Shown one piece after another: positions 8,397 through 18,201 of a stretch of DNA of 64,000 nt. Below the pieces are notes generated by a model. The model saw nothing but the letters and a program-made list of their open reading frames with translations. It was not told the origin of the DNA and ran no database searches. The translations under genes and the position numbers were made by a program. Each line of letters opens with the position of its first letter. Position 1 is the first letter of the stretch. The stretch is from Streptomyces sp. CG4 (GTDB lineage: Bacteria > Actinomycetota > Actinomycetes > Streptomycetales > Streptomycetaceae): NCBI RefSeq assembly GCF_041080655.1, contig NZ_CP163526.1, positions 1 to 64,000 on the forward strand. Direction: 5' to 3'.

Positions 8397-8610
8397 CACC
8401 CCTAGTTCAGAGAAGTACGTCGCCAGCCGCAGATAGGTCTGGTCGACGTGGGACAGCCGCCCGTACTTCAGGGCGTCTGAGGCCCCGATGACCGGGGTGT
8501 AGCCGACGTTGCAGCTGTGTGCGCGACCAGCAGCGCGGTGATCGTCACGTGCAGGTCCTTCAGTCGGGCCTCGCCACCGGTGACGGAGGTGAACGCCTGA
8601 TCGGCGCCGG
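8397..8610 (-). pseudogene. Tn3-family transposase, internal fragment, frameshifted
   Basis: Read on the minus strand: GEARLKDLHVTITALLVAH, then in another frame CNVGYTPVIG and RLSHVDQTYLR. These are the conserved central blocks of Tn3-family TnpA (ALLAxACNxGLTP, RLSHVDQNY). The homology stops abruptly near 8400. Orientation and order agree with the C-terminal piece at 7040-7290. Confidence 0.8.
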
Positions 8611-9404
8611 TCCACGAGAACACCTCCAGCAGTGCCTCCGGCAGGTCGACACGGGGCCGCGCACTGTTCGCCGCCGCGTCCCAGCTCGCTCACCTCGCCG
8701 GCTGGATGGCCCAGAACGAAGGCGATACCCCCCAACTGCGCGGCATCACTCAGCGCTACTACGCGCACGCTTACCGCCTCGCGGCAGAAGCTGGTGACCG
8801 AGAACTCGCCGCCACCGCCCTGCGCGGCCTGGCTGTCCAAAGCATCGACCTCGGCCACCAGGCCGAAGCCGTCCAGCTCAGCGAAGCCTGCGTCGCCTAC
8901 GGCCGCAACCTCGACAACCCGCGCGCCATCGCCTACTACAACGCCACCCTCGCCAACGCCGCAGCCCAGGACAACGACCGCCCCCTCGCCACCCAGTACC
9001 TCACCCTCGCCGAGACCCCCATCGGCAAACCGCCCACCGGCCCCGGCGACTCCTGGGCGGCGCACTACTCCCCCGGCCGCTGGGCCCACGAAACCGGCAT
9101 GATCCACAGCCGCCTCGGCGACCACACCGCCGCCGAGGAACACCTCCGCCTCGCCCTCGGCATCCACGGCCTCGACCGGCGCCGCACCCGCGCCATCGTC
9201 TTGGCCGACCTCGCCGGCGTACGGCTGCGCCAGGGCAATGTGGACGACGCTCTGTCGACCTGGTCCGGCTTCCTCGACTGCGCCGACGGCGTCCGCTCCG
9301 TCAAGGTCCGCACCGCCCTTCAGGACATGCTCGTACGACTGCGCCGGTTCCCGGATGCTCCGCAGGCTCATCACCTCAGGACACGGGCCGCCGCTCTCGT
9401 TTGA
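8601..9404 (+). pseudogene. Headless tetratricopeptide-repeat regulator
   Basis: The frame opens after a stop at 8598-8600 with no proper start, and reads GRALFAAASQLAHLAGWMAQ..., the usual beginning of the C-terminal TPR domain of Streptomyces XRE-TPR regulators. The normal N-terminal helix-turn-helix part (around 150 residues) is absent, replaced by transposase debris. From ATG 8706 a 232-aa TPR protein could still be made. Several A-x-x-Y / L-G-D-x-x-A repeats are recognisable, for example around 9111-9165. Truncation most likely came from the Tn3 insertion. Confidence 0.75.
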
Positions 9405-9661
9405 GGTCACGGCCAGCCTCGTAGCGGGAGTCGGGGTTGGGGTCGTGACCACGGCCCGCCGGCGGGGCTCCAGCGGTACAGCAATCCTCGCCGCGATGGA
9501 CAGGCTCTTGGCCCCCTGCCCTCCTCGGCGATCAACTCTGAGAGTGCTGAGCAGACGCGGCATCTGAGCCACCCGGCTTTACAACCGCCGCCAGCCCAGA
9601 TTCCTGTCGTGGGGGCTCGCCAGAGTGCCTGGCAGCCCCCGCGTCGGGCACGGGGCGAGGC

Positions 9662-10360
9662 TCAGGAGAGCTGTGATGGTTTGCGGGGCGGGGGAAGCGC
9701 GGGCAGCAGTTCCCACAGCGGCCGTGATCCCGCGGCCCAGGCAGCGAGCAGCCGACGGTCGACGAGGTGCAGGCGCTGCTGCCGGGCAAAGGTGCGGCCG
9801 GGTTGGGTGATCCTGCCGTTGGTGACCATCACGACGACGTCCGCCTTGTGCACCGGGCGTCCCGTTCCGTTGAGGACCTGCAGTTCCGGGGTACCCACAG
9901 CTGCACCCCGATCGCCGTGCCGGCGGTGCTTGCACTGGATCACCCAGCGGCGGCCCAGCGGGTCGGTGGCCTTCACGTCTGCTCCCAGATCGCCCTGCCC
10001 GCCGACCTGGACGGCGTCGGTGCAGCCGTCCCGGTTCATCAGGTCACGGATCGCATATTCGAACTGCTGGTGGGACAAAGCGTCCAGCTGGGCCAGTCCG
10101 TAGCGCAGGGCACGTGCCTGCGCTTTTTCCCACTGCGCGCGTTGTGTGCGCTGCTGCCACCATCCGATGCTGCCCAGGACGGCAAGTACGGCCACGACAA
10201 GCAGCAGCCACCAGTGCGCGATCAGCCAGTTGACCACCATCACCACAAGGCCGAGCATCGCGATGGCGACCACGCCCAGGGCGACGTGGGCATCCTGCCG
10301 GCTATGTCGGCGGCTGGGGCGCCGGGGGGTGCGTCGCCTGGCGGGCGGGCGGCGGGTCAT
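9662..10360 (-). CDS. Membrane-anchored Mrr-like restriction endonuclease
   Basis: 232 aa. A basic N-terminus, two transmembrane helices (about 27-45 and 48-66), then a PD-(D/E)XK nuclease domain of the Mrr_cat type: E101 in FEYAIRDLM, D128 in GDLGADV and the Q-x-K of IQCKH (142-144). Such proteins cut modified DNA or act as nucleases on invading DNA at the membrane. The gene overlaps the upstream gene by ATGA, so they are co-translated. Confidence 0.85.
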   Translation of the reverse strand: MTRRPPARRRTPRRPSRRHSRQDAHVALGVVAIAMLGLVVMVVNWLIAHWWLLLVVAVLAVLGSIGWWQQRTQRAQWEKAQARALRYGLAQLDALSHQQFEYAIRDLMNRDGCTDAVQVGGQGDLGADVKATDPLGRRWVIQCKHRRHGDRGAAVGTPELQVLNGTGRPVHKADVVVMVTNGRITQPGRTFARQQRLHLVDRRLLAAWAAGSRPLWELLPALPPPRKPSQLS

Positions 10361-10710
10361 CGCCCACCTCCCAAGGCGGAGAGGTCGATCGGATAGGACA
10401 CGTTCGGCGTGGGCGCCGCCTTCCGCGGCTTGGGGGTGTCGAACTTGATCGGGTACGACACCGTCGGGCGCGGCACGGCGTCTCCCGGGGTTTTGTGTGT
10501 GGTCTGGTCGAAGCGGACGGGATACGACACCGTCGGCCTGGGCTGTGGTCCCGCTCCGCTCTCATCCTGGCCGCCGGCGTGGCCGAAGCCGAGGACGACC
10601 AAGCCGAAGACAGCAAAGACCGTCATCTCCCGGCGCGCTCCCGGTGCCCACCGGTAGTGCCCGCGTACGGGTGTTCCGTCCGAGCGCACGTACGGCCGGA
10701 CTAAAGGCAT
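10357..10710 (-). CDS. Hypothetical protein with three SYPI/V repeats, partner of the Mrr-like gene
   Basis: 117 aa. N-terminal segment YVRSDGTPVRGHYRWAPGAR recurs in many small Streptomyces proteins. One hydrophobic stretch (about 29-44) could be a membrane anchor or signal. The C-terminal half holds three repeats of the form P-x-V-SYP-(I/V)-(R/K/D)-F/L-D, spaced about 22-25 residues. GGGGAGGG precedes ATG 10710. It overlaps the nuclease gene by four bases, suggesting a joint function at the membrane. Confidence 0.75.
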   Translation of the reverse strand: MPLVRPYVRSDGTPVRGHYRWAPGARREMTVFAVFGLVVLGFGHAGGQDESGAGPQPRPTVSYPVRFDQTTHKTPGDAVPRPTVSYPIKFDTPKPRKAAPTPNVSYPIDLSALGGGR

Positions 10711-11447
10711 CGAGCCCTCCCCTAGATCGCCTTGTTCCCCGCGTCACGTAAATCCTGGCGGCGGACACTGACAACTGATCACGCTCGACACCTCAACCCT
10801 ATTGAGATTTAGGCGAGTTCAGGACACGAGACCTCGAGTTCCCGGACTCTGCGACAAGGATGCCGCGCGTCGGACGGCCCGCTCTCAGGGGATGGCACCG
10901 GCCGGGTGATCAGTCTTCTCACCAGGGCAGTCCGGTCACACTGCCGTTGGACAGCACCCGCGGTCAGCCGCTTCGCCGGGCACCGTATCCCGCGTCCAAC
11001 AGGTGTGCCGGTCAAGCCATTTCCATAAAGTCTGTCGTCAGCTGCGGTGCAGATTCGAAGGAGGCGGTCACGCAGGTCACTGTGCTCCCACACGCCACAG
11101 CAGGCAGGTTGGGACACGTCATCACCAGGGTGGTCTGGGCAACACGCCGCAGGAGTGCGCCTGGCGCGGTCCCGCACGGCGTGCGAACGGGTGCGGGACC
11201 GCGTGCCCAGCCGTCCTGTCCGAGCCGGGTGTACACGACCATACGGACGGTCAGGCTGAAGGAGCGCTCGACGCACTGTGCGGCGGCGTCAGGCTGTAGC
11301 CGAATGGCAGACCTACGCCTCACTCGGGGGGCGCAGGCAGCATCCGCACTGCTGGCTGCACTGGAGGAAGACTGCCGCCAAGCCCCGGGGCCACTCACCC
11401 AGACGATCGCCGCAGCACGCCGGTAGGGCCACGGCCACCCGCCGAAT
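10711..11447. other. Intergenic stretch without a convincing gene
   Basis: 737 bases. The open frames on both strands lack consistent codon bias and recognisable similarity. A 41-codon plus-strand frame at 11304-11426 has reasonable codon use but no clear ribosome-binding site. The left end carries the promoter of the two-gene nuclease operon. Confidence 0.5.
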
Positions 11448-13703
11448 CTACAGGCCGAGTTGGGTGAGGGTCTGGCGTCGCTGGGGGCTCAACGCTGCCT
11501 TACGGCGGCGCAGGTTGGTCAGCCACTGGCCCAGGCGCACGGGGTCGCCTTCGACGTCTTCGATGTGCCGTTGGGGAACGTTGAGGTGGCCCTCCCGCTC
11601 GAGGAACGCTCGCGCGGCAGCCAGGCCTCGTTGAAAGGCACGCTCACGTGCGGGCAGTTGGGGCTGTGGCGGGGTGGAAGCAGACTCTGGGAGCAGGTCG
11701 AGTCCGAGGGCGGTGAGGAGGCGTTGCTGCTCGGGGTGTAGGCCTAGGGCGTGTGCACGCTGGGCCTGGAGCCACTCTCCCGCCTCGGGAGCTGTCTTGG
11801 CGTCTGTGAGGCTCCGGCGGGTGTCGTGGTAGGCGCGTTGCCAGGTGATCGGCCAGGACGGGTTCCACCACCGGTCCAGGGCAGTGAGGGCCGCAGCGCG
11901 TTCGGCGGTCAGCTGGTCGGCGCGCGTGCGTTGGGTGGCCAGCCAGCGGCCCAGGGCGAAGTCGTCATGGATGGTCTCGACCGGTACGGCCAGGTGACCA
12001 TGGCGGGCGGCGTAGGCGGCGGCATGGGCAAGGCCGCGGTCGAAGGCCTGCTGGCGGGGGCGCCAGATGATGCCAAGGCGTTCGAGAGCCTGGGTGCGTG
12101 CCGGGTCGAGAGCGCCAGTGGTGTGGAGGTGGCGCTGCCAGGTGAGCCAGCGGCCCAGAGGGTAGCCGGTGGAGTCTTCGTAGGTCTGGGGGACGTCGAG
12201 GTGGTCGTGGGTGTGGTGGTAGCGGCGGGCGGCCTTCAGTCCGCGGCGCCATTCGGCGCTCTTGGGGGCCAGTACCCGAAGGGAGAGGGCGAGGGCGACC
12301 TCTTCGGCCTGGGTGGGGCGGTCGAAGTGCAGCCATGCCTCGGGGTCTTCGGGGGGCATGGTGGGGCGGTGGGTGCGGGGGTCGGCCAGGCGTGCTTCGA
12401 GGCGGTCGTCGTGGGCGCGCAGGGCCTGGATGGTGTGCCAGAGCGGGGTGTAGGCGTCGGCGCCGAGGAGGTCGTCGGGGTCTTCGCCGGGGGTGAGGTA
12501 CACGGGGACGACGAGGGTAGCCTTCTTGCCTGCGCCGGGTTGCTGGCGCAGGGCACGGCCGACGGCCTGGACGGTGTCGACGGGGCTGTTCTTGGGGTCG
12601 GCGAAGACGACGGCGTCGATGGCGGGCACGTCGATGCCCTCTCCCAGGACGCGGGCGTTGGACAGGACGGCCGGGGTGTGGGGGTCGGTGTGGGAGGCGA
12701 ACTCGAGCAGGAGGCGGCGGCGGGTCTGGGGGGTGTGGCTGCCGCTGATCCAGTCCGCCCACAGGCCGTCGGGTCTCAAGCTGGCGGGGAGGGTGGCAGC
12801 AGTCGCGTGCAGGGTGGTGGCGAAGGCGCGGGCGTCGGCGACGCGGTGATGGAAGGTGAGGATGCGGCGCAGTTGGTGGTCGTGGATCGCGCGGAGGGCG
12901 GCGACCTGGCGGCCGGCCAGGCGCAGTCCGTCGACTCCGGCGCCGGGGCCGGTGGCGAGCCAGTCGCGCAGGTCTGTGTCGGTGACGACGGGGACGAGGA
13001 TCTGGTAGTCGGCGAGCAGGCCGAGGTCGATGGCGTCGGAGAGGGTCAGGCGGTAGGCGACGGGGCCGAAGAGGTTTTCGTCGTCCATGGAGGCCACCGC
13101 CTCCGCGTCCCCGTCCTGGTCGGCGTCGGCGTCCGCGTCCCAGATGCGTGGGGTGGCGGTCAGGTAGAGGCGGCGGGCGGCGGGGACCTGATCGTCGTGG
13201 TGGACGGCGGCCCAGGCCTTGCCCAGGCGGCCGGCGGTGCGGTGCGCCTCGTCGATGACGACGAGGTCCCAGGGGGGAAGGTTGTGGTCGCGGTGGGCGG
13301 TGACCACGGCGGGCAGAGAGGCGTAGGTGGCGTAGGCGGTGACCCGGCCGGTGTGGGCCGAGGCGGCGAGGGCGGTCAGCTCGGCGGGGTCGGTGGTGAG
13401 GGGGACGTCGCTGCCGAGCGGTTCATGGTCGAGAGCCTGGCGCGCGGAGCACACCGCGATGGCGGGGCCTTTGCGTCCTGCTGCGCGCCAGGCGCGGATC
13501 GTCTGCGACAGCAGGTCCAGCGTCGGCAGCAGCACCAGGACCCGCCCGCTCGGGGCGATGCGGGTGGTGGTGCGGGCGGCGATCAGGGTCTTGCCGGTGC
13601 CGCAGGCGGCGATCACGCTCGCGCGGGCGTGGTCGCGGAGCGTGGCGGTCGTGGCAGCGACGGCCTCCCTTTGGTGGGGCCGCAGCTCGATATCGGGGGC
13701 CAT
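11448..13703 (-). CDS. DEAH-box helicase with helicase-associated (HA) repeats
   Basis: 751 aa. RecA-like domain 1 with Walker A CGTGKT (34-39), a DEAH box in VVIDEAHRTAGRLG (about 150) and TATPR; RecA-like domain 2 with LGEGIDVPAID and QAVGRALRQ. The C-terminal 280 residues hold four helicase-associated repeats of the form W..(R/G)L..A..Y...H.HL.VP....D...LG.WL..QR. This architecture is frequent on Streptomyces plasmids and chromosome ends; telomere-linked helicases such as TtrA are known, but nothing here proves equivalence. It lies downstream of sbcDC on the same strand, separated by a strong hairpin. Confidence 0.92.
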   Translation of the reverse strand: MAPDIELRPHQREAVAATTATLRDHARASVIAACGTGKTLIAARTTTRIAPSGRVLVLLPTLDLLSQTIRAWRAAGRKGPAIAVCSARQALDHEPLGSDVPLTTDPAELTALAASAHTGRVTAYATYASLPAVVTAHRDHNLPPWDLVVIDEAHRTAGRLGKAWAAVHHDDQVPAARRLYLTATPRIWDADADADQDGDAEAVASMDDENLFGPVAYRLTLSDAIDLGLLADYQILVPVVTDTDLRDWLATGPGAGVDGLRLAGRQVAALRAIHDHQLRRILTFHHRVADARAFATTLHATAATLPASLRPDGLWADWISGSHTPQTRRRLLLEFASHTDPHTPAVLSNARVLGEGIDVPAIDAVVFADPKNSPVDTVQAVGRALRQQPGAGKKATLVVPVYLTPGEDPDDLLGADAYTPLWHTIQALRAHDDRLEARLADPRTHRPTMPPEDPEAWLHFDRPTQAEEVALALSLRVLAPKSAEWRRGLKAARRYHHTHDHLDVPQTYEDSTGYPLGRWLTWQRHLHTTGALDPARTQALERLGIIWRPRQQAFDRGLAHAAAYAARHGHLAVPVETIHDDFALGRWLATQRTRADQLTAERAAALTALDRWWNPSWPITWQRAYHDTRRSLTDAKTAPEAGEWLQAQRAHALGLHPEQQRLLTALGLDLLPESASTPPQPQLPARERAFQRGLAAARAFLEREGHLNVPQRHIEDVEGDPVRLGQWLTNLRRRKAALSPQRRQTLTQLGL

Positions 13704-13737
13704 GGAGGTGTACCGCTCCGGGGGGGTCGGCTGGGTG

Positions 13738-13776
13738 CTCCAGGAGGGCGGGGCAGGGTGCCCCGCCCTCCTGGAG
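13738..13776 (-). terminator. 18-bp perfect hairpin between sbcC and the helicase gene
   Basis: The stem at 13738-13755 / 13759-13776 has a 3-base loop. It lies seven bases past the sbcC stop and about 35 bases before the helicase start, so it probably terminates sbcDC or attenuates read-through into the helicase gene. Confidence 0.8.
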
Positions 13777-13782
13777 TGCAGG

Positions 13783-16767
13783 TTATTCGGCTGCTTCGGT
13801 CAGGTGGACGAGGGTGGAGCCGGTGGGGCTTTTTCGGACGTGGAGTCGCTGGGTGATGCGGCGGCGTAGTTCGGGGATGTGGCTGATGACGCCGACGGTG
13901 CGGTCGTGGGCGCGCAGGGAGTCCAGGACGTCGAGGACGTTGTGGAGGGTGTCGTCGTCGAGGGTGCCGAAGCCTTCGTCGATGAAGAGGGTGTCGAGGG
14001 GGTTGCCGCCGGCTTCGTGGGTGACGACGTCGGCCAGGCCGAGGGCGAGGGACAGGGAGGCAAAGAAGGATTCGCCGCCGGAGAGTGTGTCGGTCTTGCG
14101 GGGGCGGCCGGTCCAGGAGTCGGTGATTTCCAGGCCGAGGCCGGAGCGGGCGCCGTGGGCGGCTTGTTGGTCGGAGTGGCGCAGGGTGTAGCGACCTTCC
14201 GACATCCGGTGCAGTCGCGTGTTGGCGGCGGCAACGACCTGTTCGAGGCGGGCGGCCAGGACGTAGGCCTCCAGCTGCATGCGGACCCGGGTGCCTGGTG
14301 CGTTGCCGGTGGCCAGGTCGGCGAGGTGGCGGGCGGTGTTGTGGGCCAGTTCGAGTTCCTTCAGGTGTTCGACGGCTGTGCCCAGGGTGGTGGCGAGCTG
14401 GGTGAGTTCGCTGGTGCGGGTCCGGGCTGCGGTGGCGGCGGTCACGGCCTGGGCATGCTGGTCGTCTGCGGCGGCGCGCCGGGAGGCTGCCGCGTCGACG
14501 TCGGCGGGTGGCTGGGCGGCTGCGTGTTGGAGGGCGGGGTCGTCGATGACGGCTTGGTGGGTGGCGCGGGCCTCGCGCCACTGGTTGATCTCTTCTTCCA
14601 GAGCGTTGATGTCCTGTTCGCTGAGCAGGGCCTGCTCGGCGGCGGCGAGAGTGTCGAAGCCCTGGGAGGCGGCGGCGTCGGTGGCTTCGCTGGTGCGGGT
14701 GTGCAGGGTCTGGGTGAGGGTGGCAGCGGTGCGTGATGCCTCGGCTGCCTGCTCGAGATGGTCGGCGGTGCGGGTGAGGTCGTCGATACGGGCTGCCAGG
14801 GTGGGAGCGGTGCCGCGGGCGGTGTCGAGTTTCCGGGTGAGCTCGGCTTGTTGCCGGGACAGAGTTTCGTGGGTCGCGGTGCGGGCGGACAGGCCGGCGG
14901 TGGCGGTGCTGTCCTGCTCGGTCATGGCCGTGTGTTCGCGGTCCAGTTTGAGGAGTTCTTCTTCGACGATTCCGCGATCGGCGGCACGCCTGAGGGCGTC
15001 GGCAAGGTGCTGGGTGAGTTGGTCGTGTTCGGTCTTGAGGGTGGCCAGCGTGGTGTCACCGGCTTCGCCGGTGGCGCCTGCGGCGTTCTCCCGCAGCTTC
15101 TGCAGTTCGGCGGCGACCGCGTCGCGCTGCTCTAGGGCTTGCTGGTGGGTTTCCTCAGCGGCCTGCTCGGCCTCGCGGGTGGGATATCCCTCGGGAGCCT
15201 GGGCGGGGGCCGGGCAGGGCGCTCCGTCGGTGAGGCCGGCTGCGAGTTCGGCGGCCATGCCCTCGGTGCGTCGGCGGCGGATGTCGATGTGGGCCTGGGC
15301 GGCCTGTTCGGCTTCTTTCTGCGCGGCGGTCAGGCGCTGTTCGGCGGTGGTGATCTGCGCGAGGTGGGCGTCGCGGCGCTGAGCGGCTGCCAGGCGTATG
15401 CCGAGGGCGTCCAGCTGGGCCTGGTGGCCCCGGCTGTCTTCCTCGGCCTGGCGGGCGGCTTCCCTGCGGCCCTCCAGGAGGACGCGCTGGGTGGTCTCCT
15501 GGTCGAGCCAGTCGCGGGCGGTGCGCTGCTGGTTGGTGAAGTCTTGCTGCTCGGCGTCGATGCGTTTGAGGTCGGCGGTGAGCTGGCGGAGGGTGTCTTC
15601 CTCGGGGAGGAGGGTGTTCAGCACGGCGGTGTCGTCGCGCAGTTGCTGTCCGGCCGTGGCGAGGTCGGCGGCCTGAAGTGTGGCATGTTCGGGGAGCAGT
15701 CGGGTGCGGGCGTCCCGTTCGGTGTCCTGGGCGCGGGCGTGGTCGGTGCGGGCGGTGGTGACGGCGTGCAGCAGGGGTGTCAGTTGCTGTGCGCGGCGGG
15801 CCTGTTCACGGTGCCGGGCCAGCTCCTGCTGGTGGGGGGTCTGTTCGTTGAGCCGGTCCATGTGCTCGCGGGCTGCGGCGTGAGCGGTCTGGCGCTGGTG
15901 CAGTTCGCGGGTGTCGTTCTCCAGCTCTTGGTGGGCGAGCTGGTTCTTTCTGGCGGTTTCGGCGTCGCCTTGGGCTTGGAGGGCATCGGCCTGGCTGGCC
16001 TGGGTGAGGTCGTGGGCCCAGGTCAGGGCAGGGCTGGTCAGAGAGTGGGGATCGTCGGGGGTGGGGGCGTCGTGCTCGGACTTCAGGTTGGGGCCTGCGG
16101 CCTGGTGGATACGGGAGGCAAGGTGGAGAACCTCGTCGCGGGCGGTATCGCGGGTCTTCTGGACGGTGCGGCTGTGGTCGTTCAGCCAGCGTTCGATGAA
16201 GGCGTAGCGGTCGGTGTGGAAGAGCTTGCCGAGGAGTTCACGGCGCTGGGGCGCGGCGGCGTAGAGGAACTTGGTGAACTCGTTCTGGGGCAGGAGGACC
16301 ACCTGGCAGAACTGAGTCCGGCTCATGCCGAGCAGGTCTTTGATCTCTTTGCCGGCTTCCTGGTGTGACTTGCTGGAGGGCTCCCAGTGCCCCTGGCCGA
16401 GGGAGTCGGTCGTCCACCGGCTGAGCCGGGTCTCGGCTTTCTGGAGAGTGTCGCCCGTGCCGCTTCTCTTGGGGCGCTTCTGCTGGGGGACGCGGTCGAT
16501 GAGCAGCCGCCGGCCGGCGACGGTGACGTCGAGGGTGACCTGGGTGAGCAGGTTGTCCGGGGCGTGGTGACTGCGCAGCATCAACTCGCGGTCGACCGGG
16601 GGTTCGCCGTACAGCGCGAAGCAGATAGCTGTGAAGAGGGTGCTCTTGCCGGCGCCGGTGTCGCCGTGCAGAAGGAAGAGGCCGTCGGCAGCCAGGGCGT
16701 CGAAGTCGACGGTGTGGGTGCCGGCGAAGGGACCGAAGGCCTGCAGGGTGAGGTGGTGCAGACGCAT
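13783..16767 (-). CDS. sbcC: SbcC-type ATPase of the SbcCD nuclease
   Basis: 994 aa. Walker A GDTGAGKS at 35-42, Q-loop region LLPQNEFTKFLYA, long coiled-coil arms with a central CPxP zinc-hook-like CPAPA motif at about residue 515, and a C-terminal signature DTLSGGESFFASLSLAL plus Walker B LFIDEGFGTLDDD. SbcCD processes hairpins and palindromes, relevant to a replicon with palindromic ends. Starts by TGATG overlap with sbcD. A second copy in addition to the chromosomal pair is plausible on a plasmid, but cannot be judged from this window. Confidence 0.95.
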   Translation of the reverse strand: MRLHHLTLQAFGPFAGTHTVDFDALAADGLFLLHGDTGAGKSTLFTAICFALYGEPPVDRELMLRSHHAPDNLLTQVTLDVTVAGRRLLIDRVPQQKRPKRSGTGDTLQKAETRLSRWTTDSLGQGHWEPSSKSHQEAGKEIKDLLGMSRTQFCQVVLLPQNEFTKFLYAAAPQRRELLGKLFHTDRYAFIERWLNDHSRTVQKTRDTARDEVLHLASRIHQAAGPNLKSEHDAPTPDDPHSLTSPALTWAHDLTQASQADALQAQGDAETARKNQLAHQELENDTRELHQRQTAHAAAREHMDRLNEQTPHQQELARHREQARRAQQLTPLLHAVTTARTDHARAQDTERDARTRLLPEHATLQAADLATAGQQLRDDTAVLNTLLPEEDTLRQLTADLKRIDAEQQDFTNQQRTARDWLDQETTQRVLLEGRREAARQAEEDSRGHQAQLDALGIRLAAAQRRDAHLAQITTAEQRLTAAQKEAEQAAQAHIDIRRRRTEGMAAELAAGLTDGAPCPAPAQAPEGYPTREAEQAAEETHQQALEQRDAVAAELQKLRENAAGATGEAGDTTLATLKTEHDQLTQHLADALRRAADRGIVEEELLKLDREHTAMTEQDSTATAGLSARTATHETLSRQQAELTRKLDTARGTAPTLAARIDDLTRTADHLEQAAEASRTAATLTQTLHTRTSEATDAAASQGFDTLAAAEQALLSEQDINALEEEINQWREARATHQAVIDDPALQHAAAQPPADVDAAASRRAAADDQHAQAVTAATAARTRTSELTQLATTLGTAVEHLKELELAHNTARHLADLATGNAPGTRVRMQLEAYVLAARLEQVVAAANTRLHRMSEGRYTLRHSDQQAAHGARSGLGLEITDSWTGRPRKTDTLSGGESFFASLSLALGLADVVTHEAGGNPLDTLFIDEGFGTLDDDTLHNVLDVLDSLRAHDRTVGVISHIPELRRRITQRLHVRKSPTGSTLVHLTEAAE

Positions 16768-17966
16768 CAGACGGTTTCCTTCTGCAGTTCGTTCACGCGG
16801 GCGGCGTCGACGGCCTTTTGGAGCAGGACGTGTTCGTCAGGGGTGGGTGCAGTGCCGCGCAGGTCGGCGATGAAGTCGCAGGCGATGTCGAGTTCGCCGC
16901 GGCCTTGGAGGCGCTCGGTGTAGGTGGGGGTGTCGGTGGCCTGGGCGGGGATGAAGGGACGCTGGTGCTTGAGGCTGAGGGTGTGGGGGAAGCGGCGGCG
17001 CAGGCGGGCCATGGCCTCGAAGGGCAGGGCGGCGTCGGTGAGGGTGACCTCGAGCCAGGCGTCTTTCAGGTGTTCGTGGGCGGGGTGGGTGAGCAGGTCG
17101 TCGATGAGGCCTTCGATGCGTTCCAGACGGTGGGGCTTCGGGCAGGGCAGCCGTTTGAGAACGGGGGCTGTACCCGCGGCGGTGAGGTCGACGAGGGTGA
17201 GGGACTTGGTGTGGGTGGCCTCGGAGAAGGAGTAGGCGAGCGGGGAGCCGCTGTAGTGGACTCGGTCGGTGACCTTCTGGGAGCCGTGGAGATGGCCGAG
17301 AGCGACGTAGTCGATGCCGTCGAAGACGTCCGCGCCGACGTGGGCGACCCCGCCGACGCTGAGGTCGCGTTCGCTGTCGGACTCTTCTACGTGCTGGTCC
17401 TCGCTCTGGCCGGTCCCGGGGGTGACGAAGGCGTGGGCGATGACCACTGAGCGGGTCCCGGCCGGCTGCTGGCTGCTGAGGTCGGCATGGATCCTGTCCA
17501 GGGCTGCGGTGAGCACCGCGTGGTGGGAGGCGGCTTCCGCCTCCAGTTGATGGCGCACCATCGACGGTTCGAGGTAGGGGATGCCGTACACGGCGACCGG
17601 GCCGTCGGCATCCGCGAGGAGAACGGGGATGTCGCAGGTGGCCGGGTCGGTCCTCAAGTGGATGCCGGCACGGGCGAAGAGGCCGGATCCGAGGCCGAGG
17701 CGGTGTGCGGAGTCGTGATTTCCGCTGATCATGATGATCGGCACGTCGAGGTCGGCGAGCTGGTGCAGGGCGCGGTTGAACAGGCGTACGGCGTCCAGGC
17801 TGGGGATGGCCCGGTCGTAGATGTCGCCTGCCACAAGGATCGCGTCGACGTCCTCAGTACGGGCGGTGTCGACCAGATGGTCGAGGAAGGCTTCCTGGGC
17901 GGGGATCAGGTCTTCTGTGTGGAACCGGCGGCCCAGGTGCCAGTCCGAAGTGTGCAGAAACCGCAT
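16767..17966 (-). CDS. sbcD: SbcD-type nuclease of the SbcCD complex
   Basis: 399 aa from ATG 17966 (MRFLHTSDWHLGR, the family start); a GTG two codons upstream is possible. Metallophosphoesterase motifs: DWHLG, GDIYDR, GNHD, and GHLH in VALGHLHGSQ. A family C-terminal capping domain follows. Exo/endonuclease acting with SbcC on DNA hairpins. No strong ribosome-binding site is seen. First gene of the sbcDC operon; an IS3 element lies about 200 bases upstream. Confidence 0.95.
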   Translation of the reverse strand: MRFLHTSDWHLGRRFHTEDLIPAQEAFLDHLVDTARTEDVDAILVAGDIYDRAIPSLDAVRLFNRALHQLADLDVPIIMISGNHDSAHRLGLGSGLFARAGIHLRTDPATCDIPVLLADADGPVAVYGIPYLEPSMVRHQLEAEAASHHAVLTAALDRIHADLSSQQPAGTRSVVIAHAFVTPGTGQSEDQHVEESDSERDLSVGGVAHVGADVFDGIDYVALGHLHGSQKVTDRVHYSGSPLAYSFSEATHTKSLTLVDLTAAGTAPVLKRLPCPKPHRLERIEGLIDDLLTHPAHEHLKDAWLEVTLTDAALPFEAMARLRRRFPHTLSLKHQRPFIPAQATDTPTYTERLQGRGELDIACDFIADLRGTAPTPDEHVLLQKAVDAARVNELQKETV

Positions 17967-18201
17967 GAGCACAGACCGTAACCACAGAGACGACAGCTAC
18001 GGGCGGTTTTCACGATAAACAGTCTCATTGCAGGGAGTGCAGGAATTAGGAGAGGGCCGGTTTCTCTGCGCCGGCCGTCGCTCAAGCGGCGGGCCTGCAC
18101 AACGGGCATCACTGGGGTGTGCTGCTGCGTTTGCATCCCTCCCGCCTGGACGCGTGCGCTGCGCGATCTGAAGTTTCCCCGCGATCTCGGACACTCGTTC
18201 G

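Noticed and set aside
10809..11276. 155-codon minus-strand frame as a gene
   Set aside because: Arg/Pro-rich shadow-like composition, no start signal and overlapping frames of similar quality.
11751..13856. 701-codon open frame on the plus strand
   Set aside because: Antisense shadow of the DEAH helicase gene; composition is almost only G, V, A, D and E without motifs.
15139..16368. 409-codon open frame opposite sbcC
   Set aside because: Antisense shadow; sbcC motifs are on the minus strand.
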